From assembly GCA_902800815.1 (NCBI GenBank), contig CADCGB010000002.1, positions 1 to 64,000 of the forward strand: 64,000 nucleotides of DNA, in the 5' to 3' direction. Each line of letters opens with the position of its first letter. Position 1 is the first letter of the stretch. The position numbers and the translations under genes are program-made. Positions 6,978-16,145 of the stretch are shown here, one piece after another. The notes under the pieces were generated by a model. The model was not told the DNA's origin. It saw only the letters and a program-made list of their open reading frames with translations, and did no database searches. Origin of the DNA: Fibrobacter succinogenes. Lineage in GTDB: Bacteria; Fibrobacterota; Fibrobacteria; Fibrobacterales; Fibrobacteraceae.

Positions 6978-8522
6978 ATGAACGCCCTGTGTAAGACATT
7001 AGTACTTGCTCCGTTCGCACTCTTCTGCGCGTGCACCAACTCGAGTACCGCCGGAAGCACGACCGAGACGGAAAATGCCATCGCGCGCGGCGACGGGGTT
7101 GTCTCTATACACCTGACCGATGGTGCCAGGGCGGCCTACAGGGTTCTTCCCAACAGTTTTGTCGCAGATACTGCCGGAACGGCAGTCCCCGATAGCGAGT
7201 ACACCTATATAGGCGAAACCGACACTGCCGGAAATATCCATATCAAGGATCACCTCGAAGGTACGTTTACCATCGAAATCGAGAAGGGCGATTCCGCCAT
7301 AGCGTTCCAGTACACGCTGGACAAGGAAACCAAGGAATTTGCCGTCAAGAGCGCGAAACTTACCGCAAGGGGTGCCGTAATGGGTGCCGTTTCCGTCCCC
7401 GAAGACGCACCGCACGCCTGGGTCCATGTGCCGGGTGTCGGTAGGGTCGTCAAGACCGACACGCTCGGGAACTTCCTCATCGAAGGCCTCCCCACGGGCA
7501 AGCTCTCGATTGTCTCCTGGAACGTGCAGACGCAAGATACGATTGCGGAAACCTCCGTCGAAATCCCGGCGAAGGATACCCTCGACCTGGGCCACATCCT
7601 GGCACCGGGCGAGACCATCAACAAGCAGTCCAAGTCCGTGGAGGCAAGCGGCATCATCTCCAGCTGGATGAAGCCGGTGAGCATTCCCTCCGTACTAACC
7701 CTCAGGCTCGACTCCAGCAATTTCGACTTTGCAAGCGCGAAGGGCGACGGGAGCGACGTGCACTTGCTCGACAAGGACGGCAACGACGTGCCGATGCAGG
7801 TTGACTTCTGGGATTCAACGCGCCAGAGTGCGGCCATTTTCGTGCGGCTCGAAAGCCTGAAGGACACATCCGCCACATGGACTCTCGAATGGGGCGACCC
7901 GTATGCCAAGCAACGGCAGGCAGACGTATGGGAATCCGTCAGCGATTCCGTCTGGTACGCCCTCAATTCCGTAGAAATTTTCAACTTCGACAGCAAGGCC
8001 ATCGTAAACGACCTGCCCTCCCCGCTCAAGAAGTACGACTGGTACGTGCAGTTGCACACGGTCGACACACTTTCTGATTCGGTGACTGTCAAGACCCTCT
8101 CGCCCGCAAGTTTCTTGCAGGCCGATACCAAGGGCCGTTCGGGAACGGTTGCGCATATCGAATACAGCGCCGACTATCCGGACTACACCGTAATCGGGAC
8201 CCGCGTTGCACAACACACGCACGACTGGGGCCGCATGGATTCGATGGTCGTATGGCTCCGCGGGAACGGCGACTACGAGATTATTCTCGAAAACCTTCTC
8301 GACAACCTGAACTACAAGGCATCGCACAAGGGCAAGTTGAGCAGCAACTGGGAACGCATTACGCTCAAGCCCGAAGATTTCGACTATGTCCAGCGCGATT
8401 ACCACGGATGGGAAGCCGCCCGCGACAAGATAACGCACTTCACGATTTTTGCCTACAACGGTACGGAAATCTGGATCGACAACGTGCGCGTCTACGGCGT
8501 GAACCCTGACGATTTCAAATAA
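6978..8522 (+). CDS. Secreted lipoprotein with DUF2341-like and galactose-binding-like domains
   Basis: The ATG at 6978 gives a 514-residue protein with a signal peptide ending FCAC (Cys19), so a lipoprotein is predicted. Residues about 30-210 look like carboxypeptidase-regulatory or Ig-like beta repeats (AWVHVPGVGRVVKTDTLGNFLIEGLPTG). The middle (about 225-320) matches the DUF2341 pattern: PSVLTLRLDSSNFDF, GDGSDVHLLDKDGNDVP and TWTLEWGDP. The C-terminal region about 380-510 resembles a CBM11/CIA30-like jelly roll (DSMVVWLRGNGDYEIIL, WERITLKPEDF, EIWIDNVRVYG). A role in binding polysaccharide at the cell surface is inferred. It is 2 bases from the TIGR02147 gene. A terminator follows 28 bases after the stop. 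Confidence 0.75.
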   Translation: MNALCKTLVLAPFALFCACTNSSTAGSTTETENAIARGDGVVSIHLTDGARAAYRVLPNSFVADTAGTAVPDSEYTYIGETDTAGNIHIKDHLEGTFTIEIEKGDSAIAFQYTLDKETKEFAVKSAKLTARGAVMGAVSVPEDAPHAWVHVPGVGRVVKTDTLGNFLIEGLPTGKLSIVSWNVQTQDTIAETSVEIPAKDTLDLGHILAPGETINKQSKSVEASGIISSWMKPVSIPSVLTLRLDSSNFDFASAKGDGSDVHLLDKDGNDVPMQVDFWDSTRQSAAIFVRLESLKDTSATWTLEWGDPYAKQRQADVWESVSDSVWYALNSVEIFNFDSKAIVNDLPSPLKKYDWYVQLHTVDTLSDSVTVKTLSPASFLQADTKGRSGTVAHIEYSADYPDYTVIGTRVAQHTHDWGRMDSMVVWLRGNGDYEIILENLLDNLNYKASHKGKLSSNWERITLKPEDFDYVQRDYHGWEAARDKITHFTIFAYNGTEIWIDNVRVYGVNPDDFK

Positions 8523-8550
8523 AAATTGAAACCGCGCAAGCAAAGAAAAA

Positions 8551-8580
8551 CCACCGGCATAAACCGGTGGTTTTCTTCTT
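8551..8580. terminator. Bidirectional terminator between convergent genes
   Basis: The stem ccaccgg (8551-8557) pairs with ccggtgg (8564-8570) around a 6-base loop, with AAAA before it and TTTT after it. It can serve both the plus-strand lipoprotein and the minus-strand esterase. Confidence 0.85.
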
Positions 8581-8621
8581 AGGCAGGCACGAGCCTACCC
8601 CATTCACAAGAAGCTTTTCGC

Positions 8622-9725
8622 CTAGCGGCTGCCCGTAACCTCGTACATCCGCACTGCACCGGCCTTTTCCACACGGAGGTAGACTTTCTGCTTTTTGCGG
8701 TCGAACACAAGGCGTGGCTCGCGGGGCTGAACGGCGCCCGAACGCACCACCGGGATAGCGTCAATTATGGGATCGATTGGCAAGGAATCCTGCGTGACCA
8801 AGCCCGAATCGGCAACAACAGAATCCGAGACGACGGAGTCCGCCAACACCGTATCGGGGGCGGGCTCCGCCGCATTCAGGAGTTCCAGCATCTTTTCGGC
8901 ATAGCGCTTGCCGAAGGTCTCGTAACCCTCACGCGTAAAGTGTAGCGTGTAGTTCGGTTCCTTCAAGGCAGGGCAGCCTTCCGCAGATATAAGGTGGCCG
9001 TTCGGGATTAGATCCGCAACCTCAGCGACTGCCGTATTTCGCCAACCCAGATCTCCACCGGCAGCGGTGGTCGCCAATTCCCCCACAAGAATAGGCACCT
9101 TAGTTGGATCTAATCCCAAATCGGCAATAATATCGTCATAAACTTTCTTCACGCGGCTGGGCCAGTCACTCATCTGGTAATCCGCTTCGCCCTGGTGGAA
9201 AAGGAGCCCCTTGATGACGCCCTTCTGCTTGGCGATCTCGCCCATCTCGATAATGCGCTTGTAGACATCGCCACCGTACTCGTTCAGGTACTGGATCCAC
9301 CAGGTATCGTTCTTGGCTTTCGCGTTCTGCACGTAGGCAGTATTGCGGTCCTTGTCGAAAAGATCGATGCTCTGCCCGCCAATGGCGATGTTTGCAACGG
9401 CCACGGTAATGCTATCGGGCAAATTTGCAACCATCGTACGGCCGAAGATATCGGCTATGCCCACCTTGGACGCGCTATGGCCCATCGGGGGTGCCGCCGG
9501 GTAGAACTCGCCCACCTTCTGGTTCGAATGGTTCGCTGCACGCAATACAAGGAATCTCTGGTCCGGGACGCGGTCTGCATCGGTAACAGTCGCCTGGCCC
9601 GACATATTCGATTGCCCGAAGGCCAAGTAAATGTGGAGATTCTTATCCTGGGCGTAGACACTACTCAGGGACAGCAACGTAAAGGCTGTACAGAATGCAA
9701 AAGTATGGGCAGGATTAATCGCCAT
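8622..9725 (-). CDS. Secreted SGNH-type carbohydrate esterase (CE6/SASA-like)
   Basis: The start at 9725 (MAINPAHTFAF) gives a signal peptide ending near VYAQ. AAGGAG lies 11 bases upstream. The 367-residue product has the esterase blocks: AFGQSNMSGQ with the predicted nucleophile Ser, the GG-containing block IAIGGQSIDLF, LLFHQGEADYQ, and LHFTREGYETFGKRYAEKML with the predicted catalytic His. These motifs are those of carbohydrate esterase family 6 and sialate O-acetylesterase-like enzymes, which remove acetyl groups from xylan and other glycans. A linker of Asp/Ser/Val repeats (DTVLADSVVSDSVVADS) is followed by an Arg/Lys-rich C-terminal tail (REPRLVFDRKKQKVYLRVEKAG). That tail resembles the basic terminal module of many Fibrobacter secreted proteins. 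The exact substrate cannot be read from sequence. Confidence 0.83.
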   Translation of the reverse strand: MAINPAHTFAFCTAFTLLSLSSVYAQDKNLHIYLAFGQSNMSGQATVTDADRVPDQRFLVLRAANHSNQKVGEFYPAAPPMGHSASKVGIADIFGRTMVANLPDSITVAVANIAIGGQSIDLFDKDRNTAYVQNAKAKNDTWWIQYLNEYGGDVYKRIIEMGEIAKQKGVIKGLLFHQGEADYQMSDWPSRVKKVYDDIIADLGLDPTKVPILVGELATTAAGGDLGWRNTAVAEVADLIPNGHLISAEGCPALKEPNYTLHFTREGYETFGKRYAEKMLELLNAAEPAPDTVLADSVVSDSVVADSGLVTQDSLPIDPIIDAIPVVRSGAVQPREPRLVFDRKKQKVYLRVEKAGAVRMYEVTGSR

Positions 9726-9969
9726 AAAAAACAAAACTCCTTTTTGCCCAAACACAACCCAAATCCACCACCCATGCCCATAAATTACGTTCTTTTACCC
9801 CCCATTGGGCATTAGGCAAAAAACAACCCGTTTACAAAATGTAAAGGAAGCGTTTTTGCTTTAAAATCGCGAAAGTACGATAACAAAGATTTACACAACG
9901 ATCGGAAGCGTATCGCACTAGACGGGCAAACGGGAATAAACTAACTTTCCAAGAAAACGGAGTTTGATT
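9726..9969. promoter_or_regulatory. Divergent intergenic region (244 bases)
   Basis: This spacer separates the starts of the minus-strand esterase and the plus-strand SPFH lipoprotein. It contains a short self-complementary pair, gtttacaaaatgtaaa, and A/T tracts. I see no ORF with a ribosome site, no long repeat and no convincing operator. It presumably carries both promoters. Confidence 0.35.
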
Positions 9970-10737
9970 ATGAAAAAGATTTTCCTTACCATGACTACAG
10001 CCCTCGTATTCTTCGGCTGTGCCCAGATTGACGAAACCGAACGCGGCGTTGTCCTCCAGTTCGGTAAGTACAACGAGACCTTTGAACCGGGCCTGAACTT
10101 CTACAACATATTTACCAAGGAAGTCGTGCGAATTCCCGTCTGCACGCAACTCGAGGCCATCAAGATCGAGTCCGGCTCCAAAGACCTGCAGACCGTCTAC
10201 GTGGCAACGAACGTGAACTACCACGTTGACCCGCTAAACGTCGACAAGATCTACTCCAAGTACGGCACCCGCTATGTATCTACCGTGCTCCAGCCCAAGA
10301 TCAAGGAGACCATTACCGGAATTACGCCGCAGTACGTGCCCGAAGAGATGCTCCAGAAGCGCGAGGAAATCCGCAGCCGCATGGAAAACGCCCTCAAGTC
10401 CAAGCTTGATTCCGCAGGTGCACACATCATCATCGACGGTTTCACCATTACGGAATTCCAGTTCAGCCGCGCCTTCAATGAAGCCATCGAGGCAAAGCAG
10501 GTGCAGGAGCAGGAAGCCCTCAAGGAAAAGAACATCAAGATTAAGATGGACTACCAGAACGAACAGCGCGTCGCGAAGGCAAAGGCGGACTCAGCCGTCA
10601 TCGCGCTCCAGATGGAAGCCCTCAAGAAGCAGAACGGCAAGGAATACCTGATGCTCAAGTGGATTGAGAAGTGGGATGGTAAGCTCCCGCAGGTCAATGC
10701 GAACGAAAAAGTCATCCCGATGATCAACATGCAGTAA
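9970..10737 (+). CDS. SPFH/prohibitin-family lipoprotein
   Basis: The ATG at 9970 is preceded by GGAG at 7 bases. The signal peptide ends FFGC (Cys17), an unusual lipobox for a protein of this family, which is more often a membrane-anchored protein. ETERGVVLQFGKY followed by EPGLNFYNIF is the classic SPFH entry block. The domain continues through VATNVNYHVDP and a long alpha-helical region with EAIEAKQVQEQEALKEKN and QNEQRVAKAKADSAVIALQ, the coiled coil typical of prohibitin and HflC-type proteins. SPFH proteins form large oligomeric rings on membranes and often modulate proteases. The role here is unknown. It stands 42 bases before the next gene and may be cotranscribed with it. Confidence 0.8.
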   Translation: MKKIFLTMTTALVFFGCAQIDETERGVVLQFGKYNETFEPGLNFYNIFTKEVVRIPVCTQLEAIKIESGSKDLQTVYVATNVNYHVDPLNVDKIYSKYGTRYVSTVLQPKIKETITGITPQYVPEEMLQKREEIRSRMENALKSKLDSAGAHIIIDGFTITEFQFSRAFNEAIEAKQVQEQEALKEKNIKIKMDYQNEQRVAKAKADSAVIALQMEALKKQNGKEYLMLKWIEKWDGKLPQVNANEKVIPMINMQ

Positions 10738-10779
10738 AAAAAGATTATATTGTATGTATAACCACCACCAGGAGTCCAA

Positions 10780-11529
10780 ATGAATACATCGTTCATTGCT
10801 TTCATTGTCTTGACCGTCGCCATTGTCGCCATTTCTGCCTACCGCCTGGGCGTCAAGGTCAGCAAGGCCGCAAAACAGGAAGAGGCCCAGAACAAGATTC
10901 CGTACGAAAAATGCCTCGAGAAGAACTCCAAGGCGTTCAAGTACGGCACGTTCACCGATGCTCGCGATGGCGAAACCTACCGCACAGTAAAGATTGGCGG
11001 ACAGACCTGGATGGCAGAAAACCTGCGTTTCAAGGCGGACGGCTGCTTCGCCCCAGACAACGACGAGGCTAACGTGAAAAAGTTCGGACGCCTCTACACC
11101 TGGACTACCGCGCTTGGAATTTCGGAAGATTACTCCACACAGTCCTCGGCAAACGACATCGACCAGCACAACAAGATTAAGGACAAGCACTTCCAGGGCA
11201 TCGCTCCGGAAGGCTGGCATATCCCGAGCAACCAGGAATGGGAAGCACTCCTCGCCAATATCGACCCCAAATCGGATGGTAGCGAGTTCCGCAGCGAATG
11301 CATTTGGCAGAAGCCCGGCAAGGACACCTTCGGGTTCTTCGCCCTGCCGGCAGGCTACCGCTTCAACAACGGCACGTACCACCACTTCGGCAGGCGTGCA
11401 CGCTTCTGGAGCAAGGACGAATACGGCGGACTGAACGCGTTCCGCCTGAGCCTCACGAACAACTCCGTCGATATCGAAGGAGTCTACAGGTCCGACGCCA
11501 TCTCCGTCCGCTGCGTCAAAAACGCATAA
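10780..11529 (+). CDS. Fibrobacter major paralogous domain protein (TIGR02145-like), membrane-anchored
   Basis: The 249-residue protein has one N-terminal membrane segment (residues 4-21) and no lipobox, unlike the two other copies in this window. The domain starts at FTDARDGETYRTVKIGGQTWMAENLRF, the most conserved block, and continues with GRLYTWTTAL, PEGWHIPSNQEWEALLA, DTFGFFALPAGYR and ends SDAISVRCVKNA. This C-type-lectin/sulfatase-modifying-like fold occurs in many copies in Fibrobacter and Bacteroidota genomes, and its function is not established. A ribosome site, AGGAG, lies 6 bases before the ATG. The copy is more divergent than those at 20652 and 33045. Confidence 0.82.
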   Translation: MNTSFIAFIVLTVAIVAISAYRLGVKVSKAAKQEEAQNKIPYEKCLEKNSKAFKYGTFTDARDGETYRTVKIGGQTWMAENLRFKADGCFAPDNDEANVKKFGRLYTWTTALGISEDYSTQSSANDIDQHNKIKDKHFQGIAPEGWHIPSNQEWEALLANIDPKSDGSEFRSECIWQKPGKDTFGFFALPAGYRFNNGTYHHFGRRARFWSKDEYGGLNAFRLSLTNNSVDIEGVYRSDAISVRCVKNA

Positions 11530-11546
11530 GGCGGTAATTCCCTAGC

Positions 11547-11738
11547 GTGGCCCTACTCCTCGCAATACTTTTCCTGGCGCTCTTCGTGAGCGCCATTATT
11601 CGTGGCAAGTTCTCTTACGGCAAGGCCGACTACGACTTTCACGAGCACCCGGTGCAGTTCGTGATTGTACTCGTGTTTATCCTGGGCGTATCGGCGCTGT
11701 GTTTTTATAGATTCTTGGTAGAGATGGAATTTATATGA
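11547..11738 (+). CDS. Small two-helix membrane protein (63 aa)
   Basis: This small ORF uses a GTG start at 11547. It encodes two hydrophobic segments, about residues 2-17 and 38-56, separated by a charged loop (RGKFSYGKADYDFHEH). Its stop overlaps the next start as ATGA, which suggests translational coupling with the FliB-like gene. I recognise no family. Existence is supported mainly by the coupling and the membrane-protein pattern. Confidence 0.6.
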   Translation: MALLLAILFLALFVSAIIRGKFSYGKADYDFHEHPVQFVIVLVFILGVSALCFYRFLVEMEFI

Positions 11739-12712
11739 TCTTGCGGAAGCCCGACTTTTACGACAGTTTCAAGTGCATTGCCTCGCAGTGCACCGACACA
11801 TGCTGCATCGGCTGGGAAATCGACGTAGACAAGGCCTCGCAGGAGGCTTACCGCAAGGTAGCAGGCACATTCGGCGACAAGCTGAAGGCAAACATCGAGG
11901 AGGGGCATTTCAAGTTGCTCCCCCATGACCGCTGTCCGTTCCTTACCCGCGAGAACCTTTGCGAAATCTACACGAACCTGGGAGAGGGCGCGTTGTGCGA
12001 CATCTGTCGCGAGCACCCGCGATTCGTAGAGGTCTACGGCGACATTATGGAGCGGGGGCTCGGCCTCTGCTGCGAAGAGGCAACGCGCCTGCTGCTTGCA
12101 GGGAGTGGCCCACTTACGTTCGTGAGCGAGGAATGCGACGAGCCCGAAGACGAACTGAGCGAAGATGACCGCGAAATATGCAACGAGGTGCTGTACGAGC
12201 GGGAATACATCTTCAAGACTCTCGCCGATTTCGACAAGCCTTTCGGCAACCGGCTATACGAAGCCTTCGGGTACACAGGCGACAAGCCGTTCGCCCCGCT
12301 GAACGATGCCCGCGGGCTATATGAACTGCTCGCCAGGACGGAAAGTTTCGGACCTGCGTGGGATGAAGCACTTGCCCGCATCAAGGAACGCGTTGAAAAT
12401 GCCGCGGGCCTCCAGGACGAGGGCTATTTTTCGGAAACGGAAAGCGCACGCCTCCTCGCCTACCTCGTGTATCGTCACTATGCCAAGTGCCTCTTTGAGG
12501 GGCGCGCAGAAGGCAAGCGAAACTTCGCGGTATTCTTCTGGAATGCGGCACGGTTCTTTACCCGCGAACTCGCGGGAGTCGCAGTATCCGAAATAAACGG
12601 CGCGGCACCCGACGCCTCTATCATAAAAATCAATGCTATCAAGATTCTCTCCCGGCAGTTGGAATACTCCGAGGAGAACATGGAACTCATCGAAAGCGAA
12701 CTGGAAGGCTAG
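11735..12712 (+). CDS. FliB-like (flagellin lysine-N-methylase family) protein
   Basis: The 325 residues open with LRKPDFYDSFKCIASQCTDTCCIGWEI and continue with a cysteine-rich block including CPFLTRENLCEIY, GALCDICREHPRF and GLCCEEATRLLL. This Cys pattern (CxxxCxxTCCxGW, then CxxCxxHPR) is the signature of the FliB family, known in Salmonella for N-methylating lysines of flagellin, and related to YkgJ-type iron-sulfur or zinc proteins. No flagellar gene is visible in this window and Fibrobacter is not known to be flagellated, so the substrate must be something else. Its start overlaps the small membrane protein gene by 4 bases. Its stop overlaps the convergent MATE gene by 4 bases. Confidence 0.75.
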   Translation: MILRKPDFYDSFKCIASQCTDTCCIGWEIDVDKASQEAYRKVAGTFGDKLKANIEEGHFKLLPHDRCPFLTRENLCEIYTNLGEGALCDICREHPRFVEVYGDIMERGLGLCCEEATRLLLAGSGPLTFVSEECDEPEDELSEDDREICNEVLYEREYIFKTLADFDKPFGNRLYEAFGYTGDKPFAPLNDARGLYELLARTESFGPAWDEALARIKERVENAAGLQDEGYFSETESARLLAYLVYRHYAKCLFEGRAEGKRNFAVFFWNAARFFTRELAGVAVSEINGAAPDASIIKINAIKILSRQLEYSEENMELIESELEG

Positions 12713-14127
12713 TCGATTTTTTCAAGCACGTGCTTGCGCCACTTCCCGCTTTTCCAGCGCCGCCAGAAGATGAGCGGCGCCGTTCCGTACACCGCGACAA
12801 CGGCAATCCAGGCATAATGTGCCGGCAGGTGGAACAGGTATGCGGCCACGTACATCGCACCCGCGACACACCAGTTCATTATAGCGCAGGTGAACATCAC
12901 CCACACGGTATCGCCCGCGCCGCGCAACGCACCCGCATACACCACAAGCAGGACTTCCACAAAAATGTAGAGCGTAGCAATCTGCAGCATGAATATGCTC
13001 ATAGGTCGCGCCGCATCGAAAATTGCAATCGCTTCCGCAGAAGCCTCGGCCACATCGGGCTTGAAGATATCCGTCAATACACCCGGCAGGAACACGAAGA
13101 AGATTCCCATTATCAGGGAATAGCCCCACCCGAGTTTTAGCCCCGAATAGGTGGAGCGCGATGCGGCGGCGCCGTCCCTCGCCCCCACGTAGCGCCCCAC
13201 AAGGCTAGTAGACGCAATCTCGAGACCCATCAGGGGCACGTACGCCACCATGTCCCAGTTGAACATCACCGAAGATGCCGTCGCAGCCTCGGGCCCGAGG
13301 GCATGGAACATCAGGATAAGCAGCTGGAAGGCGGTCATGTTCAGGAACATCTCGACGCCCGAAGGGATGCCCTTGCGCAGCAACTCGCGGGTAAGCGGCG
13401 CACTAAATGCAAACGACCTGCGGGAACTGAACCGATCGTTGCAATCGCGCCCAAAGAATTTCGCGAACAGGATGACGGTCGATACCAGGTTCCCGATGAG
13501 CGTCCCGTACGCGGCACCCGCGACACCCAGCGCGGGGATTGGCCCCAGGCCGTATATCAGCACAAAGTTACAGACAACGTTCACAATCATGCCCACGAAC
13601 GCAGCCTTCATCACAATCTTGGTCTCGCCGATGCCGCTAAAGAAGCAGGGAGCCGCATTCCTCACTAGGGTAATGACCCCACCGAACATCAGGATATTGA
13701 AATATGTCTTCTGGTATTCTAATTGGTCGGCAGGCAGGTGCTCAAGTCCGAAGGCGAAATGCCCCACGGGGATAGTCAGGTACAGGAGCGGCACGCAGAC
13801 AAGCGACAGGTACACCGCCTGCATAAAGACCTTCGCGCAGTCGCCCCGCTGCTTTGCACCCAGGCGCTGCGCCACCATCGCGGTCGTGTAGCTGATGGCG
13901 CCGGTGAAGAACATCGTGAGTGCAAGTTGCACCGCACCCGCGCCCAAGGCGGCATTCATCTCGGCAGGGCCAAGTTTCGAAAGAAACAGGCGGTCGATGA
14001 ACGTCATGATGGTATCGAAACTCATCGACAGGAGCATCGGAAGCGCCACCACGAGCACATCCTTCACGTCCCCATTCTTCTTGAATTTCGACGGCCTGTA
14101 GAACCTGTTCAAAATCACATCGACCAT
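12709..14127 (-). CDS. MATE family efflux transporter
   Basis: The 472-residue integral membrane protein starts at MVDVILNRFYRPSKF (14127). The upstream in-frame extension to 14181 would overlap a terminator and is not used. It shows 12 hydrophobic segments and MATE family blocks such as LVVALPMLLSMSFDTIMTFIDRLFLSKLGPAEM, GVAGAAYGTLIGN and YAGALRGAGDTVWVM. MATE proteins export drugs or metabolites in exchange for H+ or Na+. The substrate cannot be inferred. It is a single-gene unit, flanked by a convergent FliB-like gene and by the terminator of the GspE gene upstream. A second MATE gene lies at 31622. Confidence 0.88.
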   Translation of the reverse strand: MVDVILNRFYRPSKFKKNGDVKDVLVVALPMLLSMSFDTIMTFIDRLFLSKLGPAEMNAALGAGAVQLALTMFFTGAISYTTAMVAQRLGAKQRGDCAKVFMQAVYLSLVCVPLLYLTIPVGHFAFGLEHLPADQLEYQKTYFNILMFGGVITLVRNAAPCFFSGIGETKIVMKAAFVGMIVNVVCNFVLIYGLGPIPALGVAGAAYGTLIGNLVSTVILFAKFFGRDCNDRFSSRRSFAFSAPLTRELLRKGIPSGVEMFLNMTAFQLLILMFHALGPEAATASSVMFNWDMVAYVPLMGLEIASTSLVGRYVGARDGAAASRSTYSGLKLGWGYSLIMGIFFVFLPGVLTDIFKPDVAEASAEAIAIFDAARPMSIFMLQIATLYIFVEVLLVVYAGALRGAGDTVWVMFTCAIMNWCVAGAMYVAAYLFHLPAHYAWIAVVAVYGTAPLIFWRRWKSGKWRKHVLEKID

Positions 14128-14144
14128 ATTGGGGGGCAAATATA

Positions 14145-14180
14145 GAAAAAAGAATTCCCCGGCACAAGCCGGGGAAAACA
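14145..14180 (-). terminator. Terminator after the GspE/PilB gene
   Basis: The stem ttccccggc (14155-14163) pairs with gccggggaa (14168-14176) around a 4-base loop. On the minus strand it is followed by a T-rich run (complement of the A-run at 14145-14152). It ends the thiL-gspE unit. Confidence 0.8.
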
Positions 14181-14210
14181 TAAAGGTCGAACGATTGCGA
14201 AATCAATCCA

Positions 14211-16145
14211 TCAATCATCCGGTGCAGACGCACCCACGGCCTGCTCAAGAGTCGTAAGCCCCTGCAGCGCCTTGTTGATGCCGTCCATACGCAGCGTAAT
14301 CATGTCGCATTCCTTCATGGCGCAACGCTTGATTTCGTCACCGGAGGCGCGCTTGATAACCAGGTTACGTACGGATTCGTTCGGCACGAGGAACTCGTAG
14401 ATACCGCAACGGCCCTTGTAGCCCGAGCCATCGCACTTGTCGCAGCCCTTGCCGTGGTAGAACTGCATATCCGGAGACAGGTGCAGTTCTTCGCGCAGGG
14501 AATCGGAAATTTCCACCGGCTCCTTGCAGTACTTGCAAATGCGGCGCACAAGACGCTGGGCAAGAATACCCTTGATAGCGGTAGAAACAAGGAACGGTTC
14601 CAGGCCCATTTCCAGCAAGCGCGGGAACGAACCGGCAGCATCGTTTGTATGCAACGTACTGAAGACCAAGTGACCCGTCAATGCGGCTTCAATAGCCATG
14701 GACGACGTCTCCTGGTCACGCATTTCACCGATCATGATAACATCCGGGTCCTGACGGAGCAGGGCGCGAATGCCCGCCGCGAAGGTAAAGCCTGCGGCGT
14801 TGTTAATTTGTCCTTGGTTAACGCCATCGATGTTCAATTCCACCGGGTCTTCCATGGTAGAAATGTTAATCGTGGAATCAAGAATCTCGCGAATGGAGGC
14901 ATAAAGCGTAGTAGACTTACCGGAACCCGTCGGGCCGGTCACCAGCACAATTCCGTTAGGAGCATTAATCGCATCGATAAACTGCTTGAACACGCGCGGG
15001 TCGAAGCCCATGTCCTTCAGCGGGAACTGACCCGAGTTCGGGTCCAAGATACGCATAACGATCTTTTCACAAACACCGCGCTTGCGCAGCGAGATCGGGA
15101 ACGAGCTCACACGAAGGTCAACTTCGGATCCCTTGTAGCGCACCGTAAAACGTCCGTCCAAAGGTTTACGCTTTTCTGCAATATCCATCTTGGAAAGTAG
15201 CTTGATACGCGAAAGGATCTGCGGCATGAGTCGCGCCGGAATCGGGGCCATCACCTGCAGGTCACCGTCAATACGGTAACGCAGCTTGAGGAAGGTCTCC
15301 TGCGGTTCCAGGTGAATATCAGATGCGTGGCGCGCAATGGCTTCGTGGATAAGCGTCGTCACAATCTTCACGACCGCGCGGCCTTCTTCGTCACTCAGTT
15401 CGGGCTCGTCGTTACCGCCCTGTCCGCGTTCCACGGTCTCAAGTTCTTCGCCATCCTTGCTTTCGCTAATAAGTTCGGCAAGCGATTCCTCTTGCGGGCC
15501 ATGACCGGCGTACACGCGCTCGATGGTCTTCTGCACGTCGACTTCGGATGCCATCACGACATCCACTTCCATCTTGACCTTGAACTTGACGATCTGGATA
15601 ACGCGCATGTTCGTGGGGTCGGTCATCGCAAGCGTGAGCGCCTCGCGAACGGCCTTGCGGTCGTCATCGTTCTTCGAAACGAACAGCGGTACAATCTTGT
15701 ACTGCTTGCACATGTCCTCGGGCAGGTACGTGTAGGCGTCCGGGTCGATATTGAAGTTCTCAAGCTTCACGTACGGGACTTCGAACTGCCTCGAGAGAAT
15801 CTCGACAAGCCTCTCTTCGGGCATGTAGCCCAGTTCCACCAGCGTGCGGCCCAAGCGCTTGCCCGTAGACTTCTGCGTCTCGAGCGCCTTCTCCAGTTGT
15901 TCGGGTTTGATGTAGCCCTGCGCGAGGAGCATCTCGCCGATACGCATCTTGGTCGTGGACTGCATCTGCACGCCAAGGATACTCGTGAGCGTGTCTTCAG
16001 AGACCATGCCCAAGCGCACAAGAATTCTCGCCAGCGGAATACCAGTACGCTTGTGTTCGGATGTAGCGTGAGCCAGCTGGTCTTCGTCGAGCACGCGCTG
16101 ACGGAGGAGCAACTCACCAAGGTTCATTTTCACGTTACTTATCAT
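14211..16145 (-). CDS. GspE/PilB-type secretion or pilus assembly ATPase
   Basis: The start at 16145 is chosen because it overlaps the thiL stop as ATGA, so the two are coupled. MNLGE at 16127 is an alternative. The 644-residue protein has two tandem N-terminal MshEN-like repeats (about residues 7-60 and 65-125: GELLLRQRVLDEDQLAHA, GEMLLAQGYIKPEQLEKAL), which bind cyclic di-GMP in some homologues. The ATPase core follows, with Walker A GPTGSGKSTT near residue 400, a Walker B region DVIMIGEMRDQETSSMAIEAALTGH, and the zinc-binding pairs CKYC and CDKC. The family powers type IV pilus extension or type II secretion from the cytoplasmic face. No other pilus gene sits beside it, but PilM/PilN-like genes are at 52113-54040. 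Confidence 0.92.
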   Translation of the reverse strand: MISNVKMNLGELLLRQRVLDEDQLAHATSEHKRTGIPLARILVRLGMVSEDTLTSILGVQMQSTTKMRIGEMLLAQGYIKPEQLEKALETQKSTGKRLGRTLVELGYMPEERLVEILSRQFEVPYVKLENFNIDPDAYTYLPEDMCKQYKIVPLFVSKNDDDRKAVREALTLAMTDPTNMRVIQIVKFKVKMEVDVVMASEVDVQKTIERVYAGHGPQEESLAELISESKDGEELETVERGQGGNDEPELSDEEGRAVVKIVTTLIHEAIARHASDIHLEPQETFLKLRYRIDGDLQVMAPIPARLMPQILSRIKLLSKMDIAEKRKPLDGRFTVRYKGSEVDLRVSSFPISLRKRGVCEKIVMRILDPNSGQFPLKDMGFDPRVFKQFIDAINAPNGIVLVTGPTGSGKSTTLYASIREILDSTINISTMEDPVELNIDGVNQGQINNAAGFTFAAGIRALLRQDPDVIMIGEMRDQETSSMAIEAALTGHLVFSTLHTNDAAGSFPRLLEMGLEPFLVSTAIKGILAQRLVRRICKYCKEPVEISDSLREELHLSPDMQFYHGKGCDKCDGSGYKGRCGIYEFLVPNESVRNLVIKRASGDEIKRCAMKECDMITLRMDGINKALQGLTTLEQAVGASAPDD

